A stretch of DNA of 64,000 nt from Chondrus crispus (Eukaryota > Rhodophyta > Florideophyceae > Gigartinales > Gigartinaceae): NCBI RefSeq assembly GCF_000350225.1, contig NW_005179020.1, positions 157,297 to 221,296 on the forward strand, given 5' to 3'. The notes beneath the pieces were generated by a model. The model worked only from the letters and a program-made list of their open reading frames with translations. It did not search any database and was not told the origin of the DNA. Positions 29,181 to 39,768 of this stretch are shown here, piece by piece (position 1 is the first letter of the stretch; each line of letters begins with the position of its first letter). The translations under genes were made by a program, and so were the position numbers.

Positions 29181-30854
29181 ATGACAACTTCCGCAGACCA
29201 CACCGAGCCGCCCGCCGCCAAGTCGGCGCCCGCGGCGCCCAAGCCAGTGCCAGAGTCGGCCAAGCCGTCCGAGGAGGCGACGCAGCCCGTGGCCGCGGAG
29301 CCGATGGTGGACGCGCCAGCCGCGGCGCCGGCGCCCGCCGCGCCGGCGCCCGCCGCACCGACCGTCTCGGCCGCGCACCGCGCCCTCATCCTGGCGCTGC
29401 ACGGTGCCGGTGCGGTAAAGTTCGGCTCGTTCACGCTCAAGAGCGGCATCCAGTCGCCGATCTACATTGACCTTCGCGTCACCGTGTCGCACCCGACCGT
29501 GCTGCGGGAGGTCGCCACCGCGCTGTCGGGCGCCGTCGCAGGCGTCCCGTTCGACCTGCTGTGCGGCGTGCCGTACACTGCCCTGCCATTCGCCACCGCC
29601 ATGTCGCTCGCGGGCGGCGCCCCCATGCTCATGAGGCGCAAGGAAGCCAAGGAGTATGGCACCAAGAAGACCATCGAGGGCGCGTTCGAGAAGGGGCAGA
29701 CCGTCCTCGTCGTCGAGGACCTCGTCACCTCCGGCGCCAGCGTGTTGGAGACGGTCGGCCCGCTCAAGAAGGAGGGCCTTGAGGTCCACCATGTCGTTGC
29801 GTTGTTGGATCGCGAGCAGGGCGGGAGTGACGCGCTTAAGAGCCAGGGCGTGGACATGCATGCCGTATTCACCCTGTCCACTGTCATGGATGTACTGGAG
29901 AAGGAGGGCAAGATTGACGAGGAGACGAAGGCTAGCGTGCTTTCGTTTATCCAGAGCAATCAGGTGGGCGCCACGGCACCCAACAACGGAGTCAAGGCCC
30001 CGGAGAATGGTGCCACTGAGAAGCCGCTATCACCAAAGCCTGCTGAGAAGGAGAGCAAGCTTACCTACTTGCAGCGCGCGGAGAAGGTGAAAAATGTCAC
30101 AGGCCGACGTCTGTTGGAGCTTATGGAAGCCAAGAAGTCCAACCTTGCTGTCGCGGCTGATGTCACCACCAAGGCACAGTTGCTCGAACTTGCAGAGGCC
30201 GTCGGACCGGAAATTTGCATGCTAAAGACCCACGCAGACATCATTGCAGACTGGGATGAGGGCACAGGCCCGGCCCTTGCTGAGATTGCCAAGCGCCACC
30301 AGTTTCTCCTGTTTGAGGATCGCAAATTCGCCGACATTGGCAGCACAGTCCACCACCAGGTTTCCGGAGGCTTGCACTCCATTAGCAAGTGGGCTCACGT
30401 GATCAACGCGCATTCCATGCCAGGACCGGGCATCATTTCGGGTTTGAAAAAGGCCGTTGCTGAGACGGACAGTGAGATGGCCAAGTCTTTGGGTCTACTA
30501 CTTCTCGCGGAGATGAGCTCCGAAGGGAATTTGGCCACCGCCCTTCCCGGGTACACGCAGAAGACCATCGAAATGGCGGAGGCGGAAAAGGAATTTGTGT
30601 TCGGGTTCATTAGCACGGGGCGCGTGGCCGGCGACGATTTCGTCTATTTGACACCAGGTGTGAAGAAATCTGCGGGCGGAGACGGATTAGGGCAGCAGTA
30701 CAACACCCCGGAGAAGGTCATTGGGGAAAAGGAATCCGACGTGATTATCGTTGGTCGCGGGGTGTATCAAGCGGACAACCCGGCTAAGGAAGCAAAGGCT
30801 TATCGTGAGGCTGGGTGGAGGGCGTATGAGACGAGGGTGAGCGGATCGCAGTGA
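29181..30854 (+). CDS. UMPS: Uridine 5'-monophosphate synthase (OPRT-OMPDC fusion)
   Basis: This bifunctional enzyme performs the last two steps of pyrimidine synthesis: orotate plus PRPP to OMP, then decarboxylation to UMP. From the ATG at 29181 it has 557 residues (the frame extends upstream only through a GTG). Residues 1-60 are Pro/Ala-rich and possibly disordered. OPRT follows (GSFTLKSGIQSPIYIDLR; PRPP loop VLVVEDLVTSGAS near residue 175), then an Ala/Pro linker at about 255-290. The OMP decarboxylase has LKTHADI, the catalytic FEDRKFADIG near 378, and a phosphate loop at PGVKKSAGGDGLGQQY and VGRGVYQ. The order (pyrE then pyrF) is that of animals and plants. No intron is present and all key residues are intact. 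Confidence 0.96.
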   Translation: MTTSADHTEPPAAKSAPAAPKPVPESAKPSEEATQPVAAEPMVDAPAAAPAPAAPAPAAPTVSAAHRALILALHGAGAVKFGSFTLKSGIQSPIYIDLRVTVSHPTVLREVATALSGAVAGVPFDLLCGVPYTALPFATAMSLAGGAPMLMRRKEAKEYGTKKTIEGAFEKGQTVLVVEDLVTSGASVLETVGPLKKEGLEVHHVVALLDREQGGSDALKSQGVDMHAVFTLSTVMDVLEKEGKIDEETKASVLSFIQSNQVGATAPNNGVKAPENGATEKPLSPKPAEKESKLTYLQRAEKVKNVTGRRLLELMEAKKSNLAVAADVTTKAQLLELAEAVGPEICMLKTHADIIADWDEGTGPALAEIAKRHQFLLFEDRKFADIGSTVHHQVSGGLHSISKWAHVINAHSMPGPGIISGLKKAVAETDSEMAKSLGLLLLAEMSSEGNLATALPGYTQKTIEMAEAEKEFVFGFISTGRVAGDDFVYLTPGVKKSAGGDGLGQQYNTPEKVIGEKESDVIIVGRGVYQADNPAKEAKAYREAGWRAYETRVSGSQ

Positions 30855-31009
30855 GGGCACTAGGTGCGGGGACGTGTGGACGTTATTCTGGTAATTGCAG
30901 CAGCACTGTACTTTTAGTAGACCACCTTTGACACCGAGTCTTTTTCGAGTTCCAATTGCCAGACATATCTGCTCCTCTCTATTTGCTACTAGGACCTTCG
31001 CTCGCATAT

Positions 31010-34000
31010 CTATTTCGTTGTCGACTTGATTAGCTCGATGACCTCCGAGAACGATGGCCTGGTTGATGGAACGGTGCCCCAGCACATTTGAATCAGGTTC
31101 ACGTAGGCTCGTTGGCAATGCATCGGGATTGCAGGTCGAATATCTTCGCTCACGACGCGCTCCGCCACACCCCTGGCATCCATGCCCTGGAAGGGAGCCA
31201 TCCCTGAGACAATTTCGCACAAAACTTGAGCGAACGCGAACACATCCGATTTCGTCGTATGGGGCTCTCCACGAAGCACTTCTGGTGCCATATATTGGAA
31301 CGTCCCGACGATTCCATCGTCCGCCTGCTCCTGCTCGTATGCTGAAAAGCCAAAGTCCCCAATCTTCACGTTGTAGCTCCCGTCGACGAAGATGTTTAAA
31401 GACTTAAGGTCTCGATGCAGAATGCCCTTCTCATGCATGTGGCTCATACCTTCGGCCAATTGCAAAGCTATCTTTCTAATCATTGCCCAGGTCAGCTTGA
31501 TGCGATTTTTGTGCAACACATCGAAAAGAGTACCTCGCTTCATAAGCTCTGTGACGAAGATGTAGTTGGGTTTTTGCAGTGACGCGGCCACGCACTTCAG
31601 TAAGACTGGGCTGGAAAATTGAGTCATCCACTTCACCTCGTTCGTGAATTCCTCTATGGCGATAGCCGACTGTAGACCGGTTTTGGTGAGTTTCTTGATA
31701 GCAACCGTTTCCCGATTGTATTCCCCCTTGTGAACTGTTACGGTGCCACTGTCTGAAAGTCGATCACCCATGCGCAGCTTCTTCATATTCAGAATCATGT
31801 CCCTTTTCACCGTAAACCGTCCTACGATCGAAGGGGGTGGTACTCTGGCAGCATGGGACGGCAAAGAATACCCACGTGACTCCATCTCCGCTTCTGGCAT
31901 TTGAAATGCTGCCCCTGGCGGCGGCATGGCATACACTGGGTTTGCTTGCTCGGGTTTTGCAGGAGTATCCTTTGGAAGACTGTATGTGATGCTCTCGTAT
32001 GAATCATAATCATCCTCGTAAAATGGGTTGGTGTCGGGGCGTGCTCTCGTCTGCCCTCGTCTTTCATATCCAGAAGAAGATTGCTCGCCTTCTTCGTCGT
32101 CAAGGGAGTCCTTCTCGGCGTCGCCATACATCGGACGAGATGGCTCCTGCTGTGTCGCGCTAGTTCCTTGCGCATAATCATTTCCGCCGTAATTTTCCTG
32201 CTCTGCGTTCCTGTGGTATCGATTACCATAATCGTACGAGTTGCTCACATCGTCACTACGTGTAGTTGAAGCCGCGGCCTCTAGCGCTGCTGCTTGCGCC
32301 TCTTCTTGATGGCATATCGCGCATTGACAAAAAGCGGGATGCGACTTTTTCCGTGGCCCGTCGCTCACAACAAGGGCACCGCTAGAGTGCCCTGATCGTG
32401 CTGAGCGAGCAGCCCAAGCTGCCGTACTCGACGATTGCCTAGTTTCATTCTGCCGTGCACTATTCTCCTCCTGTCGCGCGCGGTAGTCGTCGTAGCCTCC
32501 ACCTTCGTCATCATCGTCTCCGTAACCCTCAGGGGGAGGAAGAGGAAGATGCTGACCACCAACAGACTCTTCTGGAACGCCAAAAGCAGAAGCAAGTGCC
32601 TGAGCATTGGACATGTTTGGAACGGGTCGCGGCTCCGGTTGCGAGACGGGGACTGTGTTGGATGCTTGGTCAATGGCAAGTAGATCGCCAAACATAGTTG
32701 TTACGGCCTTCGTAGCTGCGTCTTCGGCGCCATGAACAACGAGTGCTCCATCCGCCGCGGTAATATCTTCTTGCCTCTTGCGCTCCTCTGCCTCTTCCTT
32801 TGCTTTCGCAGCTGCTTTTTCTTTTTTCTTCTTCTTCCGCTCTTTCATCTCTTTCTTCTTCGCCTTCTCTTCGTTTACAATTTTTTCCGTTTCGGCCCAG
32901 CCGTCCAAAGGGATGTCTGCTGTCTCGTCCAATCCAGCTGCTTGATTCTCTTTGGCCGCCGCATTCGCAACGACGTCTGGTGGTTCCTCACTTGCAAACT
33001 GCTCCACCCATTGCTCGCCACCAGCGGACGGAACTTGCTCGACAGCAAACACGAGAGCTCTAGCAGCGTGATGCAAACGGCCGACACCAGGTGCAACCTT
33101 TTCTGCGTCACGAATAGTCTCGACCTCAAACGCTAGGCTGACTCCCGCAATTGCCGCTAGAGAACATTCGCTGACCAGCGCACCAAGAGCAGCTTGCTTC
33201 ACAGCAGCCTCAGCGTCTTTCGCAGCAGCGAGCCTGCAGCCAATCTCTGATGCCATTTCCATGACGTCGGCCATTCCTCCGATGACTTTCCGTCTTCGGG
33301 TTACGAGCACGTCCCGGCCATCATTGCCAAGTTTCCCAGTGCGATCCCATCTACCAGAAAACGCACCGGCCGCAAGCATATGAAAGCGAGCCTTTCTCCT
33401 CAGTGTCGCCGCATAAAACGCCAGTTCTCCACCGGCGAAGTAAAAGGTAGCAGGGTGCGCATCATCTGGGCTATCAGACGCTTCTATGGCCTCCCTAGTC
33501 CAAGAAGATTCGGTCCAGTCCAAAAACTTGTCGTTCTTGCGCACTGCCGCTAACATGGTGTCCGGACCATCCAACATGAGGTTATGCAACATCGTGAGCA
33601 CCCTCATCGCACACAAAGGATCTTTGCTGACTGGCTTCGTAAATAGATGCTTAAAAACGGCCGATGCGACCGCCTCCGGCTCTGCATTTAGATCCTCAAG
33701 CAATGTCGAGAACGCGGTGCCAATATCAGTTCCACTCACCAACCTGTCGACATTTCTCTCTGTCGCCCTTGAAATATGCTGCGGCAAGGCCTTCTCAGGT
33801 TCGTTCTTCTTCTCCACATCAAGCATCGGGGCCCTCAGCTCCGCGCCAACGGACATAGCCATAGCCCTCAGCTCAGCAGGCTGGGCATGCCCTAGTGCAG
33901 CGACAATGATATCCGTTAAGCGCCTGGAATAGTTTGGGCTCTCTGGTACTTGCAAGTCCTCCGGCGGCGGCCCCCCAAACACGAGCTCGTACAGCAACAC

Positions 34001-34582
34001 GCCAATATCAAAGGCGTCATCTTGCTTATTCAACCCCGGGTTGTCCCTCAAGATGGCTGAGCGATGGGCGCCAAACCCTGCAAGCCTTATGCATCCTTTA
34101 TCATCGACGAGCAAGCTTTCGTAAGCGATGTGGCCGTGCGGCTCCGGCAGCTTATCGGCGGCATCTGCCAAATCGGCCGCGATGGTCAACAACACGGCCT
34201 CCGACAGGGGCGGATCCTTCGGCAGCAGGCCCCTTCCGCAAAACTCGGCAAGAAAAGTGACGGAAAACGGCGCGGTCCTAGCGACGAAGACGTCGACAAG
34301 CTCGGGGATGACCGAGGCGTCATCCGCAAGGCAGGCAGCGCGCCAGGCCGCAGCCTCGTCGACCAAGGCGTCGACCTCGTCTAGCGCCGCAAGCTGCTGG
34401 CGCTTGGCGGCGTATAGGCGGGCCGAGGCACGGTCGCGCACGAGCCAGACGGAGGAGGCCGGGTTGACAATGGCCGCGCCCTCGCGGGGCGCTAGGCGTC
34501 GCTCGAAGCGCAGGGTCCAGGCACGCGAGGAGGCGCCCTCCAGCGTCTGTTCGGCGCCGAGCGTGCCCCATTGCGATGACAT
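31010..34582 (-). CDS. Large two-kinase protein: pseudokinase, ANTH-like domain, C-terminal TKL kinase
   Basis: I start at the ATG at 34582 (1190 residues); the frame extends upstream only from a TTG. Residues about 35-235 resemble a kinase fold but lack the catalytic residues: the HRD position reads HGHIAYESLL and DFG reads AGFG. Residues about 265-430 look like an ANTH/ENTH membrane-adaptor domain (KDPLCAMRVLTMLHNLMLDGP). A highly charged coiled stretch (KKKEMKERKKKKK) and a long disordered Tyr/Ser/Gln-rich part follow. Residues about 920-1185 form an intact TKL (Raf/MLK-like) kinase: VAIKKL, ILHRDLKSLNIFVD, IGDFGFS, GTFQYMAPEV. It converges on UMPS, with 155 bp between the stops. It may act in clathrin-linked signalling; that is inference from the domains. 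Confidence 0.85.
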   Translation of the reverse strand: MSSQWGTLGAEQTLEGASSRAWTLRFERRLAPREGAAIVNPASSVWLVRDRASARLYAAKRQQLAALDEVDALVDEAAAWRAACLADDASVIPELVDVFVARTAPFSVTFLAEFCGRGLLPKDPPLSEAVLLTIAADLADAADKLPEPHGHIAYESLLVDDKGCIRLAGFGAHRSAILRDNPGLNKQDDAFDIGVLLYELVFGGPPPEDLQVPESPNYSRRLTDIIVAALGHAQPAELRAMAMSVGAELRAPMLDVEKKNEPEKALPQHISRATERNVDRLVSGTDIGTAFSTLLEDLNAEPEAVASAVFKHLFTKPVSKDPLCAMRVLTMLHNLMLDGPDTMLAAVRKNDKFLDWTESSWTREAIEASDSPDDAHPATFYFAGGELAFYAATLRRKARFHMLAAGAFSGRWDRTGKLGNDGRDVLVTRRRKVIGGMADVMEMASEIGCRLAAAKDAEAAVKQAALGALVSECSLAAIAGVSLAFEVETIRDAEKVAPGVGRLHHAARALVFAVEQVPSAGGEQWVEQFASEEPPDVVANAAAKENQAAGLDETADIPLDGWAETEKIVNEEKAKKKEMKERKKKKKEKAAAKAKEEAEERKRQEDITAADGALVVHGAEDAATKAVTTMFGDLLAIDQASNTVPVSQPEPRPVPNMSNAQALASAFGVPEESVGGQHLPLPPPEGYGDDDDEGGGYDDYRARQEENSARQNETRQSSSTAAWAARSARSGHSSGALVVSDGPRKKSHPAFCQCAICHQEEAQAAALEAAASTTRSDDVSNSYDYGNRYHRNAEQENYGGNDYAQGTSATQQEPSRPMYGDAEKDSLDDEEGEQSSSGYERRGQTRARPDTNPFYEDDYDSYESITYSLPKDTPAKPEQANPVYAMPPPGAAFQMPEAEMESRGYSLPSHAARVPPPSIVGRFTVKRDMILNMKKLRMGDRLSDSGTVTVHKGEYNRETVAIKKLTKTGLQSAIAIEEFTNEVKWMTQFSSPVLLKCVAASLQKPNYIFVTELMKRGTLFDVLHKNRIKLTWAMIRKIALQLAEGMSHMHEKGILHRDLKSLNIFVDGSYNVKIGDFGFSAYEQEQADDGIVGTFQYMAPEVLRGEPHTTKSDVFAFAQVLCEIVSGMAPFQGMDARGVAERVVSEDIRPAIPMHCQRAYVNLIQMCWGTVPSTRPSFSEVIELIKSTTK

Positions 34583-34744
34583 TAGGGAAGTCAGGGGAGA
34601 GTGGGAGGCGGGATCGGCGGGGTGGATGGGGAGCAGGGAGCGGGGGCAGAGGGGCCGGGGAATTGAGTAGAGGGGTTTAGCTGGGCTGCGCGATGTGAAG
34701 TGCAAGAGAAGCTGGAGCGCTGTGTCAGGGTGATAGGCCAGCAA

Positions 34745-36010
34745 TGCAGCGGAATTAGGGCGTTTTTAGTGGCCTGTGACGTGGGTGCCAGCACGCGCTA
34801 TTTTAGATTTCCGGCATTCGAGGCCTCGCCTGAATTCCTACGTTGGTGACACCGGAACTGCCGCTACAATATTGGCAGCACGATAACCTTGCTGCTATTC
34901 TTTCGTCAACGAGGCGTGTGCGATCGTTTCCATACATACAAAAAATTACCCTTGGGTACTGTACACCGCACTTTCTGACGTAAAGTTTACGCGTGCAAGA
35001 AGCGATTAAACCCGTCCGTCCAGTGTTACCTTCTCCTTTCGACAACAACAACTAATGTCGTGCATTACCCAAGGGTAGCATTAGCATAGCATTACCCCTC
35101 CATATCCCCTCCATAACCCCTCCACGAATCCCATTGCGTGCCATAGACACTACACCTCCCGCTACTCAGAGTATCAGATTCGTTGAGGAGGCTCGCAATG
35201 CATATCTTTAGGCATTGTTGATGCGTCCGGTGCTCTGAGTAAGCTCATCCGCGAGGCTTTCAGCGATTTGTGAAGATACATGTCCGACCTATCACGATTG
35301 AATAACACATCGTCCTGCATTGCGCTGCTCGCATGGGATTCGTGGAGGGGTTATGGAGGTCTATCTACAGCGGCTGAAGGCACATCCCACGTTCGTCCGT
35401 TAGCAATACCAACACTAGGTTTGTAGGTTTGCAGCTCAACCCTCATCCCAAACTTTGGGAGGCATAGTGGGCGGATGGACATCCTAAAGTTTGGGTCCCA
35501 GAGTTGGTGTCCCAGAGCGTCGCTATGCGCGGCGACGCCTGATATCAGGCAAATGGACTGTCTCCACTTTTGGAGAGTGTGCCCTTCTATCCGAACGAAA
35601 AGTTTCGCTTATTTGTCTCGGCTAGAAATTCAAAACAAATCAATCTCCAGTCATAAACTGGCGAATAAATGGTCGTAATGCATTATCGCCCACACTTATC
35701 AAACATTTATTCCTCATCATGCTAAGCAAGTGAGCTGGCGGCAGCCTGAAACGGCCTCCCACAACTCTCCAAGATCGAGAACCCGAAAAGTCTCCCGCGC
35801 TTTGCGTGGCAAAAATAATATCACCCTGCCATGCTCCTCTTGCACGACAGGACTACGCATCACAGCCTCGTCACAACCGCCGCTTTCTGGCTCGCCACAA
35901 CCGCCCCCCGCACGCACCCGCCACCGCCGCCACCGCCACAACTGCTACACACTCCACGCAATCTCCCTCTCTGCAACCGCCACACCCACCGCTACGCCTT
36001 CGGTTTAATC
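34745..36010. other. Intergenic region with an inverted-repeat element
   Basis: No gene is supported here. The region holds the 252-bp inverted-repeat element described separately and otherwise short chance frames. Confidence 0.5.
35108..35359. mobile_element. 252-bp MITE-like element with 27-bp perfect terminal inverted repeats
   Basis: The left end cctccataacccctccacg.. (35108-35134) is the exact reverse complement of 35333-35359. A second inner pair (tactcagag near 35163 and ctctgagta near 35231) adds another hairpin. There is no coding capacity. I cannot define a target duplication with confidence, so the superfamily is unassigned. Confidence 0.8.
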
Positions 36011-36017
36011 GCCTTGC

Positions 36018-37740
36018 GTTTGATAAGAGCCGAAACGGATATATATTGTAGTTTGTGCGAAGAGGACGACGGTTTGTCGGACTCGATGTCGTCCAACTGT
36101 CACGCAGCAGATAGGCGAAGTGGACAAGCTGGTGAGCCGCAGAGCAACAGTCCGGAGGCTCCCTCAGTTTTAGAGGACGAAGAAGAAATACGCCGGTATA
36201 ATCCAACGCGCTTTTGCCCCCGAAATGCCCTCCTCCAGTCCCCTCCCAGAGCGAGGCTCGCTCGGTCCGCTACGAGAGTGTACCTTATTGATTGCACCGG
36301 CAGTAACACGTACCTGAGCCGGTTGCAGGAGTTCTGGTGGATCAAGCGGGGGACGAAAGCAATACTACGTCAAGCACCAATGCTTCGATAAAATTATGGA
36401 AGACGGTGAGTTCGTTGGCTGTTGTTGTAAGGGAAGTGGGAAGGAAATAAGGGATAAGCAGCGAAGATCTCTCAACATGGGGAAGCATGTTTTGCAGTTA
36501 CCTGTATATACTCAGGTAGTGAAGGATCCCGTCCTTTCAGAATCTAGTGCACCACAGAAGGAGAGGGGATGTACCACAGTAATATTGAGATAAGTTCGAA
36601 GAGAAAAGGATCCTTCTCGGCAGATTACCCGACGGGGAAGAAACGCCGCATGGAAAAAAGTCCAGAGCGTGCAAAAGCCCTGACGTCTGCACTTCTTGAG
36701 GTTTTTGTCGAGCAAGCGTGGTCGTTCACAGCCCTGAACACTACCGCCGCTCGATCCAACGCTTTTATGAGGTTTCTGCAAATGGCAATGCCAGGGTACG
36801 CTAGAGATTATTTCCCCACCCGATTCTTGATGACAGGACGCAAGTTGAATGAGCTGTATGACTCCGTATTAGATAGAGTGTGTCAAAGAATATCCAGCGC
36901 CTTGGCAACTGGTTTCGGAACAAAAATCTTTGACGGGTGGGGAGACGCAACCTAAGCTCCGGTCGTGAACGTTTTGCTGCGAACGGAAGCGACTGGATGG
37001 AGATTTGGGCGTCGGACGTTCTTCCTCGAGTCGGTCTACACGGGATGTTTGCCCGTTCTTGCATCGGTTTCGATCGTACCTCATGCAGTACTGTGCAGGC
37101 GCAGTGGAACTGGTACACGAGACATCGGATGGCGAGGGAAACTCGCGGTCTCGGGCTCTGCGATCGCAAGACCTACGTGGGATCATCCTGGAGCAGTACA
37201 TGCAGATATCAGGAGAGTGGAATGACGAGAAAGATGACGCTGGGAATGATGAAGTTTTCAAAGAGTTTAGGAAAATGCCGCTGGTATATTGGAAGTCCCT
37301 TGCCTTCCGCCATGAGATGGAAGAACTCCGAGAATTTGCAATGAGAACACTTTCTGTATCGCCTTCCTCTTGCGCTGCAGAACGGAGCTTCAGCATACAG
37401 GGACGTATTAGAACGAAAGCGAGAAATCGCCTCGACACTGATAAGGTCAAAAAGTTAGCGTTCTCGCACTGGAACATGAACCTACTGGGTGACGTACAGC
37501 TTCAGCAGGCTGACTTTTAGCGTTCTGTAGAGGAAAGTAACGATGGGGGAAGTGAGGATTCAGACGACACGGAAGACGAGCAGCAATGGGACACAGAATC
37601 AGGGGCTGCAACACGCAGTGTGTTTGAAAACGAGGATGATCTGGACTCGGATCGAATCGGACTTAGGGAAAGAAATCTACATGCCAAGATGACGAATGCT
37701 TCCCTCATAAACAGCCTCCAAAGCAGTTCAGGAACTCGTC
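36018..37740 (+). pseudogene. hAT transposase, internally deleted
   Basis: The frame at 36569-36955 encodes the N-terminal part of a hAT transposase: PFTALNTTAARSNAFMRFLQ-type helix, YFPTRFLMT, and KIFDGWGDAT, the position of the first catalytic Asp. The frame at 37005-37520 encodes only the C-terminal dimerisation region (VYWKSLA, SVSPSSCAAERSFSIQGRIRTKARNRL). Most of the RNase H-like core and its helical insertion are missing between them. After a TAG at 37518 an acidic tail continues in frame to about 37742. Sequence from about 36018 to 36565 has weak Cys/His content that may be a broken BED finger. Confidence 0.78.
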
Positions 37741-38747
37741 AGTGATCATGAATGTTGCCGTACTGTGGCAGATTACCGCTCTCCGCTATGGACAGTGGGA
37801 TTGTTGGTCGAGCACGTACACGGTGATGTTCGGTGTCGGCGTTCTGATGCCCTGTTGCCGGTTACACCGGCGGCACGGTTGTTTTTCGGTCGCTTTGCGC
37901 CCTCCGCTGTCCGTCTCTGACGCTCCATCCAGTCTCCACATTTGGCATTTTACCGCGCGGGCGTCTGTTACGGACCTGTATCTTATGATCACACTGTAAT
38001 GCCTCCTGCCGCTCTCAGCCCCCACTGTACGCCCCGGCCCCTTTGCGTCGGCCCCTTTGCTTATCAGTGGGGGCAGCTGCTCAACTCTCTTTACTCCAGG
38101 CAGTCATCCTTTTCTCAGCCCCCGCCCCCGCTCCTCGCCGCGTGGTGCGTGCTGTCAGTCAACCGTCTCTGTGTGCGTACGTCACACTTCTCGTTTAGAA
38201 TTATCTAGAATTGTTCCATTATTTGTTACCCTACCCAGATGTTTCTATTGAACAAAATCTGTGTTATGGCATTCTACCGCGCGGGCATCTGTTACGGCGC
38301 GTTACGCACACACAACGCGCCGTTTTCTCGGACGGGCGACCCCATGCTAGGTTAAATGTGTATCACACAAATGTCAAAATGTGCGCGCGTACAATCCAAA
38401 TTTACTGTACACAGAGAAAGCGTCGGCCGCCGCCCGACCGACGAGACTCGACATCTACATCCTACCGAGCATGGCTCTGACTGAGAAGCAGCAATAGAAT
38501 AGTCAATTGGTCATTCATGGTTCTGACGGTGGCTGCTAGTTGGTGAAAACACTCATCGCACTATCATGATTGAGCTTAGCTCACAGCACACACTGTAGTT
38601 AGAGCTCTGACGGCTTCATCGCCGGCGTCCGGGGAGTACAAAGCATGCGTACAGTAGGGGGACGCACATTATGTGCGCAAGCATTTCCGTGGCAAAACTC
38701 ATTTTTTGTGCACAAAAAAGAAATATATGACTCTGACACAAAAAAAA

Positions 38748-38775
38748 GGAGGCGCCCACTATTGGGCGCCTCCTG
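38748..38775. repeat. Perfect hairpin, 12-bp stem
   Basis: The sequence aggaggcgccca-ctat-tgggcgcctcct is a perfect inverted repeat. The same arm (gtttcagga.gcgccca) recurs in altered form near 47307, so it belongs to a dispersed repeat family. Confidence 0.85.
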
Positions 38776-38824
38776 AAACCCAAAATACACAAGTTGTGTG
38801 TACACAAATCACCATTTTTGTGTA

Positions 38825-39330
38825 CAGGGGGTCGCGATATAGTGCTACCCTGTGTCAATGGGCCGAAAACGGCATTATATCGAACCAGGCACTGTTAGAT
38901 AATGAGATTTACGGCTTTTTTGCAGCCACTTCTTTGCATCACTGCTCAGAAAGACCGCTCGCAGGACGCCATCACTCATGCTTTGTATCTTCACTACAGA
39001 CTCAAGTCTAATCAAGCATTTTTGTTATTAGTAGCTGCCGAGCCGTTGCATTGACTTCCTCCTTTTTCGCAGACATAAATGCCAGCCCACACTTTTGCAG
39101 ATGTCCAATTGCATCATCGACCCTGCCTTTTTCCGCCATAATCTCTATTCGAGTTGGCAACTGCACAATATCTTTCCGCGGCGGCAGCGGCTCTCGGGCA
39201 GTACATGTCCATCCAACTGCCTACCTGGAGACCCTTCGTTTTTGGCTCAAAATTCGTCCCACCCGCAGAAGGGTAGCACTATATCGGAGCTGGCACTAAC
39301 AAATATGGCACTATATCGCGACCCCCCCTG
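38825..39330. mobile_element. 506-bp Tc1/mariner-like MITE with TA target duplication
   Basis: The left end caggggg-tcgcgatatagtgc and the right end, whose reverse complement is caggggggg-tcgcgatatagtgc, form about 21-bp terminal inverted repeats that differ only in the G count. TA dinucleotides flank the element at 38823-38824 and 39331-39332, the signature of Tc1/mariner insertion. Subterminal copies of a related motif (gcattatatcg..ggcact near 38872 and gcactatatcgg..ggcact near 39276) lie inside. No transposase is encoded. Confidence 0.82.
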
Positions 39331-39768
39331 TACATTATTCACTGTAATTTGTGTATGCACAAATGACAAAACTGGTATAGGCGCAACCACGGACGAGGCA
39401 AATATGCAACATACACAAATCTCATTTTTAGCGGGAGGCCCTCAGGGCCTCTCCCAACAGGTGCACGCTCAAATATGTATGCACGGTTCTCGCACAACCA
39501 TTGGCCAGTCTTTGGGGATATGTTAACACGTCCATGCTGGCCAAGCCTTAACTTATAATGCCCTGTTCGCCCTCAAATGCCTGTAAGGCACTAGGACCAC
39601 ACCAATTTTCGAACTCCCTCCTCAAACCCACATGAAAAATCCTCTACACTTTCCTCAAATTCGAAATCTTGGTCCCCACAAAACCACCGACCTGCCACTG
39701 GCGCGAACTGCGCTACATCGTTCTCTACACCCCTTTGCACCTTCTCCCTTTTTCCTTTTCCTTCTCGT

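Larger units (their letters stand above)
37743..39631. other. Intergenic region with short repeats and DNA-transposon fragments
   Basis: The 29-bp sequence ggcattttaccgcgcgggcg.. occurs at 37944-37972 and, with two changes, at 38269-38297. The TA-flanked element at 38825-39330 and the hairpin at 38748-38774 are listed separately. No gene is supported. Confidence 0.5.

Noticed and set aside
29121-29861. Minus-strand ORF of 246 codons opposite UMPS
   Set aside because: Arg/Gly-rich mirror of a GC-biased coding region; UMPS on the plus strand is unambiguous.
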